A stretch of 43,440 nucleotides of DNA from Phytohabitans sp036906915 (GTDB lineage: Bacteria > Actinomycetota > Actinomycetes > Mycobacteriales > Micromonosporaceae), in the NCBI RefSeq assembly GCF_036906915.1, contig NZ_JBAKHX010000072.1, forward strand, positions 1 to 43,440, written 5' to 3'. The notes under the pieces are model-generated. The model was given only the letters and a program-made list of their open reading frames with translations. It did not search any database and had not been told where the DNA came from. This document shows, one piece after another, positions 16,322 through 25,481 of the stretch; the first letter of the stretch is position 1, and every line of letters begins with the position of its first letter. Made by a program: the position numbers and the translations under genes.

Positions 16322-17151
16322 GTGAGGCTCAGGAGATCGTCGGCCAGCCGCTTCGGGTGTTGCGCGTGCAGGTCGTGGTCGCTGTCCGGGTACTCCTTGA
16401 TGCTGGCCCTGTGCAGGGCGTCGGCAGCGGCCCGGACCCGCGCGCGGGCCTGTGCCGCCCGCTCCGGCCTGCCGGCGGGCAGCGCCGGCAGCAGCAGGAC
16501 CGGCATCGACAGCGCCGGGTAGAACCGCTGCGGCGGGTCGTCGTACATGCTCCGGACGATCTCCATGTGCTGCGGTATCGGCAGCCGCCGTGACACGGTG
16601 CCGTCGGGCTCCGCGCGCAGGTTTGCCGCGGTGGCCTCGATGGCGGTGGGCGACCAGTCCGGATGCGCGCGGCGCAGGTGCGCCCGCAGGTCGTCGCCGT
16701 GCAGCCCGTCGACGTCGGGCGGGCGCAGGGCGCGGGCGCACGCCTCCCACGAGTCGAACTCCGACGCCAGGTCGATCCACCCGCCGTCGACGAGGGCCAG
16801 CGCCGACACCAGGGCCGGGTGCTCGGCGGCGAACCGGACGGCGACGTTGCCGCCCCACGACTGGCCGGCCACGACCAGGTCGCGCAGCTCCAGGGCGGTG
16901 GCCACGGCGGCCAGATCGGACGCCGCGGTGGCGGTGTCGAAGCCGCGCTCCGGCAGGTCGGACTCGCCGTGCCCGCGCAGGTCGACCGCGTACGACGGGT
17001 GGCCGGCCGCGGTCAGGGCGGCGGCGACCTCATCCCACAGCAGGGCGTTGGAGGCGAGCCCGTGCACCAGCAGGAAAGCCGGTGCGCGCTCACCCTCGTG
17101 CCGGCGTATGCGCAGCGTGGCGCCATCATCGACGGGCACACGAAGGTCCAT
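16318..17151 (-). CDS. Alpha/beta hydrolase
   Basis: About 277 residues with an alpha/beta-hydrolase fold: oxyanion segment LVHGLASNALLW, DLRGHGES, nucleophile elbow GQSWGG (catalytic Ser), and a C-terminal SDHDLH with the catalytic His. The substrate is unknown. The ATG at 17151 is preferred over one at 17184 inside galT because a TAGATT box lies 7 nt before it. The TAG of that box is galT's stop codon, so this gene may be expressed both by read-through and from its own leaderless promoter. Its stop overlaps the next gene's ATG. Confidence 0.87.
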   Translation of the reverse strand: MDLRVPVDDGATLRIRRHEGERAPAFLLVHGLASNALLWDEVAAALTAAGHPSYAVDLRGHGESDLPERGFDTATAASDLAAVATALELRDLVVAGQSWGGNVAVRFAAEHPALVSALALVDGGWIDLASEFDSWEACARALRPPDVDGLHGDDLRAHLRRAHPDWSPTAIEATAANLRAEPDGTVSRRLPIPQHMEIVRSMYDDPPQRFYPALSMPVLLLPALPAGRPERAAQARARVRAAADALHRASIKEYPDSDHDLHAQHPKRLADDLLSLT

Positions 17152-17161
17152 GCCGATGAAT

Positions 17162-18222
<1,061 letters not shown>

Positions 18223-18226
<4 letters not shown>

Positions 18227-18993
18227 GAGACGATCACCAGTTCCGCGACGTGTTCGGTCAGGATTGCTTGGCCCGCGGCAGGCAGGCCGGCGTCGGTCAC
18301 CACCGTGTGCGCCTCGTTCAATGCGGCCATCGAGGAGATGCCCACCGTGCCCCACTTGGTGTGGTCGGCCAGGACGACGAGGCGTTCGGCCGCGGCGACG
18401 AGGGCCCGGTTGGTGTCGGCCTCCATGAGGTTCGGTGTGGTGAAGCCGGTGCGTTCGCTCATGCCGTGCACGCCGAGGAAGAGCACGTCCAGGTGGAGTG
18501 TGCGGATGGCGTTGACAGCGACCGGGCCGACCAGCGCGTCGGATGGCGTGCGCACCCCGCCGGTCAGCACGACGATCTGATCCGGCCGGCCGGCTCGGTA
18601 GAAGATGTCGGCGACCGGGATCGAGTTCGTCACCACGGTCAGCCCTGGCACGTCGGTGAGCCGCCGAGCCAGCTCGGCCGTCGTGGTGCCAGCCGACAGC
18701 GCTATGGCGATGCCCGGGGTGACGATCTCGGCCGCCCGGGCGGCGATGCCGGCCTTCTCCGCCTGCTGCCGGATCGACTTGGCCGCGAAGCCCGGCTCGT
18801 CCGTCGAACCTGGCTGCATCGACGTGGCGCCGCCGTGCACCTTGGCGAGCAGGCCCCGGTCGGCGAGCGCCTCCAGGTCGCGGCGGATCGTCATGTCGGA
18901 GACGCCGAACTCGGTGGCCAGGTCGGTGACCCGCACGCCGCCGGTGGCTCGGACGCGGTCGAGGATGGCGGCTTGGCGCTGCGGTGCCAGCAT
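18223..18993 (-). CDS. DeoR-family transcriptional regulator
   Basis: 256 residues. Residues about 5-60 form the DeoR winged helix-turn-helix (QAAILDRVRATGGVRVTDLATEFGVSDMTIRRDLEALADRG). A DeoR sensor domain follows (LSAGTTTAELARRL, then VLTGGVR and LFLGVHGM), which normally binds a sugar phosphate. Placed between beta-galactosidase and galT, it probably represses the operon until a galactose-derived phosphate accumulates (inference). Starts and stops overlap on both sides. Confidence 0.93.
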
Positions 18994-20960
18994 CAGCCCT
19001 CCCGGAGGACGGCGACGGATCCGGCGTCGAGCCTGCCCGCCCAGGCGGCGCCGGTGAGCAGGTCGACGCCGGTCGCGTCGACTGTCGCGGGCGCGCTGCC
19101 GTGGTTGAAGAGGAAGAGGTACGAGCGGCCGTCGGCGTGCCGGCGGCGCACAGCCTCCACATCGGACGGTACCGGGTGCGTGGGTGCGGCGCCGGCCTCG
19201 GCCGCGACCGAGGCGAGCAGAGCGCCCAGTGCGGGATCGGTGAGGCGCGTGCTGAGGTACCAGGCGGTGCCGCGCCGGGTGAGGGCGGGGCCGCCGGCCA
19301 CGGGACCGTCCGCGTAGCGCGCGACCACATCGGCGGCGTCGGCGTGCAGCGCCTCCGTCCAGACAGCTCCAGCGGTGCCGTCATCGAGCCGGACCTCGTC
19401 ACCCGGGCGCAGCGGATAGAACTCCTCGACCCGCACGCCCAGCAGATCCGCGAACGCACCCGGCAGCGGCGCGGGCCGCACCCGGTCGTGCTCGTCCACC
19501 AGCCCGCTGTACGGGCCGACGACGAGAGCGCCGCCGTCCTCCACATAGGAGCGAACATTCGTGGCGTCCGCGTCGGTCACCGCGTACAGGGAGGGCGCCA
19601 CCACGAGCCGGTAGCCGGACAGGTCTGCGCCGGGCGGTGCCAGGTCGGCTGTGAAGCCGGCGCGCCACAGCGCCGCGTGCCAGCGGGCGATCTCCTCGAA
19701 CGCCACCATGGCGGTGCTGGGCTGGTTGGGTGCCTCCTGCGCCCACGCGCTGGAGTAGTCGAGCAGCACGGCGACGTCGGCGACCGTGCGCGAACCCTCC
19801 ACTTCGGACAGCTTGGCCAGGTGGGCGCCGAGCGTCACCACCTCGCGCCAGACCTTGGAGTCGCGGCCGGCGTGCGGCACCATCGCCGAATGCCACTTCT
19901 CCGAGCCGGCCCGGCTGGCCCGCCACTGGAAGAACAGCGCACCCTCGGAGCCGCGCGCGACGTGCCCGAGGCTGTGCTGGACAAGCTGGCCGGGCGCCTT
20001 GGCGAGGTTGTACGGCTGCCAGTTGACCGCGCTCGTCGAGTGCTCCATCAGCAGCCACGGTGCGCCGCCGGCCAGCGAGCGGGTGAAGTCGGCGGCGAAC
20101 GCCACCTGTGCGGGCGCCTCGCGGGGGTCGTCGGCGACGAGGTAGTGGTCGTTCGACACGAGCCGGTCGGGGCCGGTCAGCTCCCTTCCCCACGCCCAGT
20201 AGTCGAGGTTGAGGCAGGCGGTCGTCATGAGGTTGGTGGTGATGGGCACGCCGGGTGAGAGCTTCTGGAGCAGGTCGCGTTCGGCGACGAAGTTGGCCAG
20301 GTGCTCGTCGGAGCTGAACCGCTTGAAGTCCAGCGCCTGACCGGGGTTGGACGACGTGGTGGTGGCGCGCGGCGGCTGCACCTGGGCCCAGTCGGTGTAG
20401 GTCTGCGCCCAGAACGTCGTGCCCCACGCGGCGTTGAGCGCGTCGAGGCTCTGATACCGGGCGCGCAGCCAGCCGCGGAACGCCTCTGCGGTCACGTCGC
20501 AGTAGCAGTGCGCGTTGTGGCAGGCGTACTCGTTGTGCACATGCCAGATCGCGAGCGCCGGATGGTCGTGGTATCGCCGGGCGAGCTGCTCGGTCATCCG
20601 GATGGCGGCCTGCCGGTACACGGAAGAGCTGGGGCAGAACGTCTGGCGACTGCCGTACGTGAGCCGGCGCCCGTCGGCCTCGACCGGCATGGCCTCCGGA
20701 TGGGCGTGTGAGAACCAGGCTGGCGGGGAGGCGGTGGGTGTGGCGAGGCTCACCCGTACGCCGGCGCCGTGCAGCCCGTCGAGGATGCGGTCGAGGCGGT
20801 CGAACTCGTAGCGGCCCTCGGCCGGCTCCAGCCACGCCCAGGCGAAGATGCCGACGCTGACCAGGTTGACCCCGGCCTCGCGCATGAGGGCGAGGTCGTC
20901 GGCCCAGACCTCTTCGGGCCACTGCTCGGGGTTGTAGTCCCCGCCGTAGTGGAGCGCCAC
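18993..20960 (-). CDS. Family GH42 beta-galactosidase
   Basis: A 655-residue cytoplasmic beta-galactosidase with no signal peptide. The TIM barrel starts HYGGDYNPEQWP. The acid/base is Glu144 (HVHNEY) and the nucleophile is Glu306 (LLMEHSTSAVNW). Cys109, Cys147, Cys152 and Cys154 form the zinc site typical of GH42. A trimerisation domain (about 390-590) and a small beta C-terminus follow. It releases galactose for GalT. The GTG start has GAGG about 7 bases upstream. First gene of a minus-strand operon of five. Confidence 0.95.
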   Translation of the reverse strand: MALHYGGDYNPEQWPEEVWADDLALMREAGVNLVSVGIFAWAWLEPAEGRYEFDRLDRILDGLHGAGVRVSLATPTASPPAWFSHAHPEAMPVEADGRRLTYGSRQTFCPSSSVYRQAAIRMTEQLARRYHDHPALAIWHVHNEYACHNAHCYCDVTAEAFRGWLRARYQSLDALNAAWGTTFWAQTYTDWAQVQPPRATTTSSNPGQALDFKRFSSDEHLANFVAERDLLQKLSPGVPITTNLMTTACLNLDYWAWGRELTGPDRLVSNDHYLVADDPREAPAQVAFAADFTRSLAGGAPWLLMEHSTSAVNWQPYNLAKAPGQLVQHSLGHVARGSEGALFFQWRASRAGSEKWHSAMVPHAGRDSKVWREVVTLGAHLAKLSEVEGSRTVADVAVLLDYSSAWAQEAPNQPSTAMVAFEEIARWHAALWRAGFTADLAPPGADLSGYRLVVAPSLYAVTDADATNVRSYVEDGGALVVGPYSGLVDEHDRVRPAPLPGAFADLLGVRVEEFYPLRPGDEVRLDDGTAGAVWTEALHADAADVVARYADGPVAGGPALTRRGTAWYLSTRLTDPALGALLASVAAEAGAAPTHPVPSDVEAVRRRHADGRSYLFLFNHGSAPATVDATGVDLLTGAAWAGRLDAGSVAVLREG

Positions 20961-20986
20961 CAGCCCACCTCACTCCGCACTAAATC

Positions 20987-21002
20987 CAACAGACCCGAAC
21001 AG
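20987..21002 (-). promoter_or_regulatory. Candidate DeoR operator direct repeat
   Basis: On the minus strand CTGTTC and CTGTTG lie exactly 10 bp apart (complements at 20997-21002 and 20987-20992), about 27 bp before the beta-galactosidase GTG. Same-face direct repeats are compatible with a DeoR operator, but no consensus is known for this protein. Confidence 0.3.
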
Positions 21003-21020
21003 TACCGCACGTTGGGTCTT

Positions 21021-21647
21021 CTAGACGAGGCCGGCTCGGACCGCGTACAGGGCGGCCTGAGTGCGGTCCTGAACGTCCAGCTTGCCCAGGATCGCGCTCA
21101 CGTGGGTCTTCACGGTCTTCTCGGAGAGCGACAGCGAGCGGGCGATCTCCCTGTTCGATCGGCCGAGCGCCACCTCGGCCAGCACCTCCCGCTCCCGCGG
21201 GGTCAGGGCCGGCTCGCGGGCAGGCACGTCCCCGGCGGCCAGCAGCCGGGCCACCTCGGGGTGCAGCAGCACATGCCCGGCGTGCACCGCCCGGATCGCG
21301 GCGGCCAGCGCCGACGGGTCGACGTCCTTGTAGACGTATCCCGCGGCGCCGGCGCGCACGGCCGGCAGTACGGCGGACGGCTCGGTGAAGCTGGTGACGA
21401 CCAGAACCTTCGGCGGATCGGGGAGCGCCCGGACGCGTCGCAGTGCCTCGGTGCCGTCCACGCCCGGCATACGCAGGTCGAGGAGGACCACGTCGGGGCG
21501 CAGCCGTTCGACCTGTGACACGCAGGTGACGCCGTCGGACGCCTCACCCACCACCTGGATGCCGTCCTGCACGTCGAGGAACGTCCGCAGCCCCTGCCGG
21601 ACGACGGGATGGTCGTCGACCACCAGTACCCGGATCGGTTCACTCAC
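21021..21647 (-). CDS. NarL/FixJ-family response regulator
   Basis: 208 residues. The receiver domain has Asp11/Asp12, phospho-acceptor Asp57 (LLDLRMPG) and the conserved Lys in YVYKDV. The C-terminal LuxR-type helix-turn-helix spans about 145-205 (LTPREREVLAEVALGRSNREIARSLSLSEKTVKTHV). It is expected to be phosphorylated by the kinase encoded upstream, which overlaps its start by 8 bp. It is a candidate to bind the palindrome at 22801-22836. Confidence 0.95.
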   Translation of the reverse strand: MSEPIRVLVVDDHPVVRQGLRTFLDVQDGIQVVGEASDGVTCVSQVERLRPDVVLLDLRMPGVDGTEALRRVRALPDPPKVLVVTSFTEPSAVLPAVRAGAAGYVYKDVDPSALAAAIRAVHAGHVLLHPEVARLLAAGDVPAREPALTPREREVLAEVALGRSNREIARSLSLSEKTVKTHVSAILGKLDVQDRTQAALYAVRAGLV

Positions 21648-22767
21648 CGATGGGCACCTCCAGCCGCACGGTGGTACCCGCGCCAGGTGCGGAGGTCACC
21701 CGAAGGCTGCCGCCGGCGGCCGACGCGCGCTCGCGCATCGACGTGAGGCCGAGCCTGCGCGCGGCCTGCGCGCGGGCCGCCTGGTCGAAGCCCCGGCCGT
21801 CGTCGGTGACCGTCAGCACGACGCGCCCGTCCCGCGTCGCCAAGCCAACCGATACGTGAGAGGGTTCGCCGTGCCGCAGCGCGTTGTGCAGCGCCTCCTG
21901 CGCGATGCGGTACACGGTCTCCTCCCGTGCGGCGGTGAGCCTCGGCACCGGCGCGCCCGTGAACGTGACGCCCGCCTCGTGTACCCGATCCAGCAGATCC
22001 GCCTGCTTGCGCAGCGCCGCCTCGAGCCCGTCGCCGGCGAGATCGATCGGGCGTAGCCCGATCAGCACCGCGCGCAGCTCCTCCACGGCTTCGGCGGCGA
22101 GCTGGCGCACCGTCGCGAGCTGCACCGCCGCCCGCGCGGCATCGCGCTCCACGACTGTTGCCGCCGCTTCCGCCGTCAGCCGCAGGCTGAAAAGCTTCTG
22201 GGTGACCGCGTCGTGCAGCTCCCTCGCGAGCCGGTTGCGCTCCTCCATGATGGACAGTTCGCGACTGCGCTCGTACAGGCGCGCGTTGACGATCGCGATC
22301 GCCGCGTGCCCAGCCAGCAGCCGCAGCAGCTCCTCGTCCTCGGCGGTGAACCCGCCCGGCGCCTGCTTGTTGGCCAGGAAGATCTCGCCCAGGATCTCGT
22401 CGCCGTCCGCGATCGGCATGCCGAGGAAGTCGGTCAGCTCGGGGTGCGCCCGCGGCCACCAGCCGAACTGCGGATGCGTCCGGATGTCCGCCAGCCGCAC
22501 CGCGTCCGGCGAGCACAGCATCTGCCCGAGCACCCCGTGCTGCTTCGGCGGCGGGCCGATCGCGCGCCACTGCTCGTCGGTGAGGCCGTCGGCGAGGAAC
22601 TCACCGAACCCGCCGTTGCGGTCCGGCACGCCCAGCGCGGCGTACCGAGCGTCGACCAGCCTGCGCGCCGAGGTGAGGATGGTCTGAAGCACCTCGCGCA
22701 CCGACAGGTGGGCGGTGACCGCTAGCACCGCCGCGCTGACCTCGCGCAACTCGTCCCGATCGCGCAC
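21640..22767 (-). CDS. GAF-domain sensor histidine kinase (HisKA_3 type)
   Basis: 375 residues, soluble. A GAF domain occupies about 20-165, like the free-standing sensors of the DevS/NreB group. Phospho-acceptor His185 sits in the HisKA_3 motif ERNRLARELHDAVTQ, and a HATPase_c domain follows (ALHNALRHG, DDGRGFD, GLTSMRERA). No haem- or cysteine-cluster motif is obvious in the GAF domain, so the signal is unknown. The GTG at 22767 has no Shine-Dalgarno sequence but TAGCGT six bases before it. Confidence 0.94.
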   Translation of the reverse strand: MRDRDELREVSAAVLAVTAHLSVREVLQTILTSARRLVDARYAALGVPDRNGGFGEFLADGLTDEQWRAIGPPPKQHGVLGQMLCSPDAVRLADIRTHPQFGWWPRAHPELTDFLGMPIADGDEILGEIFLANKQAPGGFTAEDEELLRLLAGHAAIAIVNARLYERSRELSIMEERNRLARELHDAVTQKLFSLRLTAEAAATVVERDAARAAVQLATVRQLAAEAVEELRAVLIGLRPIDLAGDGLEAALRKQADLLDRVHEAGVTFTGAPVPRLTAAREETVYRIAQEALHNALRHGEPSHVSVGLATRDGRVVLTVTDDGRGFDQAARAQAARRLGLTSMRERASAAGGSLRVTSAPGAGTTVRLEVPIGE

Positions 22768-22773
22768 GCTTCC

Positions 22774-22779
22774 ACGCTA
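22774..22779 (-). promoter_or_regulatory. Leaderless -10 box of the histidine kinase
   Basis: TAGCGT on the minus strand with a 6-nt spacer to the GTG at 22767. It is identical to the box of the divergent SDR gene. Confidence 0.5.
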
Positions 22780-22800
22780 CCCATCGTGAAGATCAGCGGG

Positions 22801-22836
22801 GCCTAGGTCTTTGGTCCTAAGGCCAAAGACCTAGGC
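22801..22836. promoter_or_regulatory. 36-bp palindrome in a divergent promoter region
   Basis: Perfect 14-bp arms (GCCTAGGTCTTTGG at 22801-22814 and CCAAAGACCTAGGC at 22823-22836) flank an 8-bp centre TCCTAAGG. The site lies between the divergent promoters of the kinase/regulator operon and the SDR/QueA-like operon. Its centre is about 51 bp before the kinase start and 73 bp before the SDR start, activator-like positions. A LuxR-type dimer site is the natural reading. A terminator is unlikely between divergent starts. Confidence 0.6.
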
Positions 22837-22878
22837 GGTGCCCGCCCGCCGCCCGATGGCGACCTCTCCCGACCGCCA

Positions 22879-22884
22879 TAGCGT
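22879..22884 (+). promoter_or_regulatory. Leaderless -10 box of the SDR gene
   Basis: TAGCGT with a 7-nt spacer to the ATG at 22892, which supports that start over an upstream in-frame ATG at 22838. Confidence 0.5.
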
Positions 22885-22891
22885 CGGTCGC

Positions 22892-23566
22892 ATGGCTGGA
22901 GCAATCATCACCGGGGCCTCCCGAGGGCTGGGGCTGGCGCTGGCACACGGGCTCGCGGCGCAGGGATGGCGCCTGGTCATCGACGGGCGCGACCCGGACG
23001 CGCTGGCCGAGGCGGCCGCTGGGATCCCGTACGACGTGACCGCGCTGGCCGGCGACGTCACCGACCCGGCGCATCAGGCCGCCCTGGTCGCCGCCGCCGA
23101 CCGGCTGGGCGGCGCCGAACTGCTGGTCAACAACGCCGGCATCCTCGGGCCGAGCCCGCAGCCGGCGCTCGCCGACTACCCGCTCGACGTGCTGCGCGAG
23201 GTCTACGAGGTGAACGTGATCGCGCCGCTCGCTCTCACCCAGCTCGCCCTGCCGGGCCTGCGCGAGCGCAAGGGCGCCGTCGTCAACGTCACCTCCGACG
23301 CGGCGGTCGAGGGGTACACCGGTTGGGGCGGCTACGGCTCGGCGAAGGCTGCCGTCGAGCAGGCGAGCCGGGTACTGGCCGCCGAGGAACCGGCGCTGCG
23401 CGTCTGGTGGGTCGACCCGGGCGACCTGCGCACACGCATGCACCAGGAGGCGTTCCCCGGCGAGGACATCAGCGACCGCCCGGAGCCGGACACGGTCGTG
23501 CCGGCGTTTCTGCGGCTGCTCGCCGACCGGCCACCGTCCGGGCGGATGAAGCTGGCGGATCTATGA
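22892..23566 (+). CDS. Short-chain dehydrogenase/reductase
   Basis: 224 residues with a Rossmann fold. The nucleotide-binding motif TGASRGLG is at the N-terminus, followed by NNAG, the catalytic Ser in VTSDAA and the Tyr-x3-Lys as YGSAK. The substrate is unknown. The ATG at 22892 gives a normal SDR N-terminus (MAGAIITGAS). The stop overlaps the ATG of the QueA-like gene, so the two are translationally coupled, and both lie downstream of the palindrome. Confidence 0.92.
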   Translation: MAGAIITGASRGLGLALAHGLAAQGWRLVIDGRDPDALAEAAAGIPYDVTALAGDVTDPAHQAALVAAADRLGGAELLVNNAGILGPSPQPALADYPLDVLREVYEVNVIAPLALTQLALPGLRERKGAVVNVTSDAAVEGYTGWGGYGSAKAAVEQASRVLAAEEPALRVWWVDPGDLRTRMHQEAFPGEDISDRPEPDTVVPAFLRLLADRPPSGRMKLADL

Positions 23567-24579
23567 GGTTCACGCTGCCCGCCGATCTGGAGGCGCACGA
23601 GCCGCCGGAGGCGCGCGGGCTGGCCCGGGACGGCGTGCGGCTGCTGGTCGGCGAGGTGTCGACCGGTGCCATCAGCCATCACCGGTTCGCCGACCTCCCG
23701 GACGTGCTACGGGCCGGTGACGTGCTCGTGGTCAACACGTCGGGCACGCTCCCGGCGGCGGTGCCCGTCGTCGGGGCCGGGCTCGCCGTGCACTTCTCCA
23801 CCGGGCTGGCGGACGGGCAGTGGCTGGTCGAGCTGCGCAGCACAGACGGCAAGGCCAGCGCGCCGTACCACGGGGGCGCCGCCGGGCAGCGACTGCCGTT
23901 GCCCGGCGGCGGGGCGGTCACCCTGCGGGAGCGGTACTCCCGGGACCGGTTGTGGCGGGCCACGGTAGACAATGGCGAGGGGTCGGTGACGGCGTTCCTG
24001 CGCCGGTACGGCCAGCCGATCCGGTACTCCTACGTGCCCCGCCCGTGGCCGCTGCCGTACTACCAGACGGTGTTCGCGACCGAGCCGGGCAGCGCGGAGA
24101 TGCCCAGCGCGGCCCGTCCCTTCAGTGAGCACCTCGTGACCAGGCTGGTCGCGGCGGGCGTGCTGATCGCACCGGTGCTCCTGCACACCGGCGTCGCCTC
24201 ACCCGAGGCGCACGAACGCCCGTACCCGGAGTGGTTCGACGTCTCCGCGACGACCGCGCGGCTGGTCGTCGAGGCCCGTACGGCTGGTCGCCGGATCATC
24301 GCGGTCGGCACAACCGCGGTGCGCGCGCTGGAGAGCGCGGTCGGGCCCGACGGGGTGCCGCGCGCGTCCAGCGGCTGGACCGACCTCGTGGTGACGCCCG
24401 AGCAGGGGGCGCAAGTGGTCGACGGCCTGCTGACCGGCTTTCACGAGCCGCGCGCCTCGCACCTGGACCTGCTGGAGACGATCGCCGGGGGAGCGTTGCT
24501 GGACGCGATGTACGAGGAGGCGCTCCGCTCTCGCTACCTGTGGCACGAGTTCGGCGACGTCAACCTCATCGTCCCCTAG
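23563..24579 (+). CDS. QueA-like S-adenosylmethionine:tRNA ribosyltransferase-isomerase family protein
   Basis: 338 residues, clearly related to QueA: the N-terminal TLPADLEAHEPPEARG resembles the family's DLPxELIAQxP region, and RYSYVPRPWPLPYYQTVFA, GSAEMPSAARPF, VLLHTGVASPE and GTTAVRALES match conserved blocks. The normally strict NDTRVIPARL segment is NTSGTLPAAV here, and no other queuosine genes are present. It may be a divergent paralogue with another role. It is co-transcribed with the SDR and overlaps the convergent glycosyltransferase by 4 bp. Confidence 0.85.
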   Translation: MRFTLPADLEAHEPPEARGLARDGVRLLVGEVSTGAISHHRFADLPDVLRAGDVLVVNTSGTLPAAVPVVGAGLAVHFSTGLADGQWLVELRSTDGKASAPYHGGAAGQRLPLPGGGAVTLRERYSRDRLWRATVDNGEGSVTAFLRRYGQPIRYSYVPRPWPLPYYQTVFATEPGSAEMPSAARPFSEHLVTRLVAAGVLIAPVLLHTGVASPEAHERPYPEWFDVSATTARLVVEARTAGRRIIAVGTTAVRALESAVGPDGVPRASSGWTDLVVTPEQGAQVVDGLLTGFHEPRASHLDLLETIAGGALLDAMYEEALRSRYLWHEFGDVNLIVP

Positions 24580-25481
24580 ATGCCGCGACCTCGCTTGTGC
24601 AGGGCGTTCAGCACGTTCTCCACCTTCACGGTGCCGGTCATGGCGGCGAGCGCGATGGCGGCCCGAGGCTCCCGCCAGTTGGCGCGCACCGCCTCCCGCG
24701 TCCAGCGCCAGGCTGCCCCGCGGTTGCCGGTGGCAGCCGACCAGCACGCGAGCTGGCCGTAGACCCGGGCGGCGCCGGGCGGGCAGCCGCGGATTTCCGG
24801 ATGCCGGGCCATCATCCAGCGCAGCGACGAGATCTTCGTGGCGTACTCGTACGCGTAGTGCGAGGACCGGCCCCACAGCACGCGTACCAGCGGCTGGTCG
24901 ACGTGCGCGATGGGCGACCGGCGCGCGGCGCGCAACAGCAGGTCCCAGTCTTCGTTCTGGCTGCCGGGCGCGTCCTCGGCGACCAGGCTGAGCCGCGCGG
25001 AGTCGATCAACGCGGCCCGCCGGATGAGGAAGCTCGACGAGTGCAGCATGGACATCCGCGAGCGGGCGAGGTGGTCCACGGTGACCGCTTCGCAGCCGGC
25101 GAGGCGCGGCGTGTGCCGTCCGTTGTACTCCACCTCGATCGCACAGGTCGCGAACTCGCCGTCGCCGAGCGCCGCGACCTGGTGCCGCAGCTTGTCAGGT
25201 GCCCACTGGTCGTCGTCGTCGCAGAACGCCACAAGGTCGGTGTCCAGCGCGAGGATGCCGGTGTTGCGGGCACCAGCGAGGCCGGGTGTACGCCAGTTCG
25301 CGGCCACGAGCACCGGCACGCCCTCGGTGGTGGCGAGCAGGTAGTCCGGCTCGGACTGATCGTGGACCACGACGACGCGCAGCCGTCCGGGGTAGTTCTG
25401 GGAGCGCACGCTCGAAAGGGCGCGACGCAGCAGCTTGGGGCGGTTGCGGGTCGGGATGACCACGCCCACGGACGGTGTCAT
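24576..25481 (-). CDS. Family 2 glycosyltransferase
   Basis: 301 residues with a GT-A fold: MTPSVGVVIPTRNRPKLLRRAL at the N-terminus, GLAGARNTGI, and the DxD-type metal site FCDDDDQW. A later ENEDWDLLLRA-like block (SQNEDWDLLLRA) fits the acceptor-side region. It transfers a sugar from a nucleotide donor; the linkage is unknown. The ATG overlaps the stop of the sulfotransferase upstream (ATGA). The pair probably adds and sulfates a sugar of the same polymer. Confidence 0.92.
   Translation of the reverse strand: MTPSVGVVIPTRNRPKLLRRALSSVRSQNYPGRLRVVVVHDQSEPDYLLATTEGVPVLVAANWRTPGLAGARNTGILALDTDLVAFCDDDDQWAPDKLRHQVAALGDGEFATCAIEVEYNGRHTPRLAGCEAVTVDHLARSRMSMLHSSSFLIRRAALIDSARLSLVAEDAPGSQNEDWDLLLRAARRSPIAHVDQPLVRVLWGRSSHYAYEYATKISSLRWMMARHPEIRGCPPGAARVYGQLACWSAATGNRGAAWRWTREAVRANWREPRAAIALAAMTGTVKVENVLNALHKRGRGI

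Noticed and set aside
15092..16858. 588-codon version of the S51-like gene
   Set aside because: The first 179 codons are antisense-free shadow of the hydrolase gene; the ATG at 16321 gives the proper MGSGET start.
22801..22836. Rho-independent terminator
   Set aside because: It lies between divergent start codons, not after a gene, and has no T tract.
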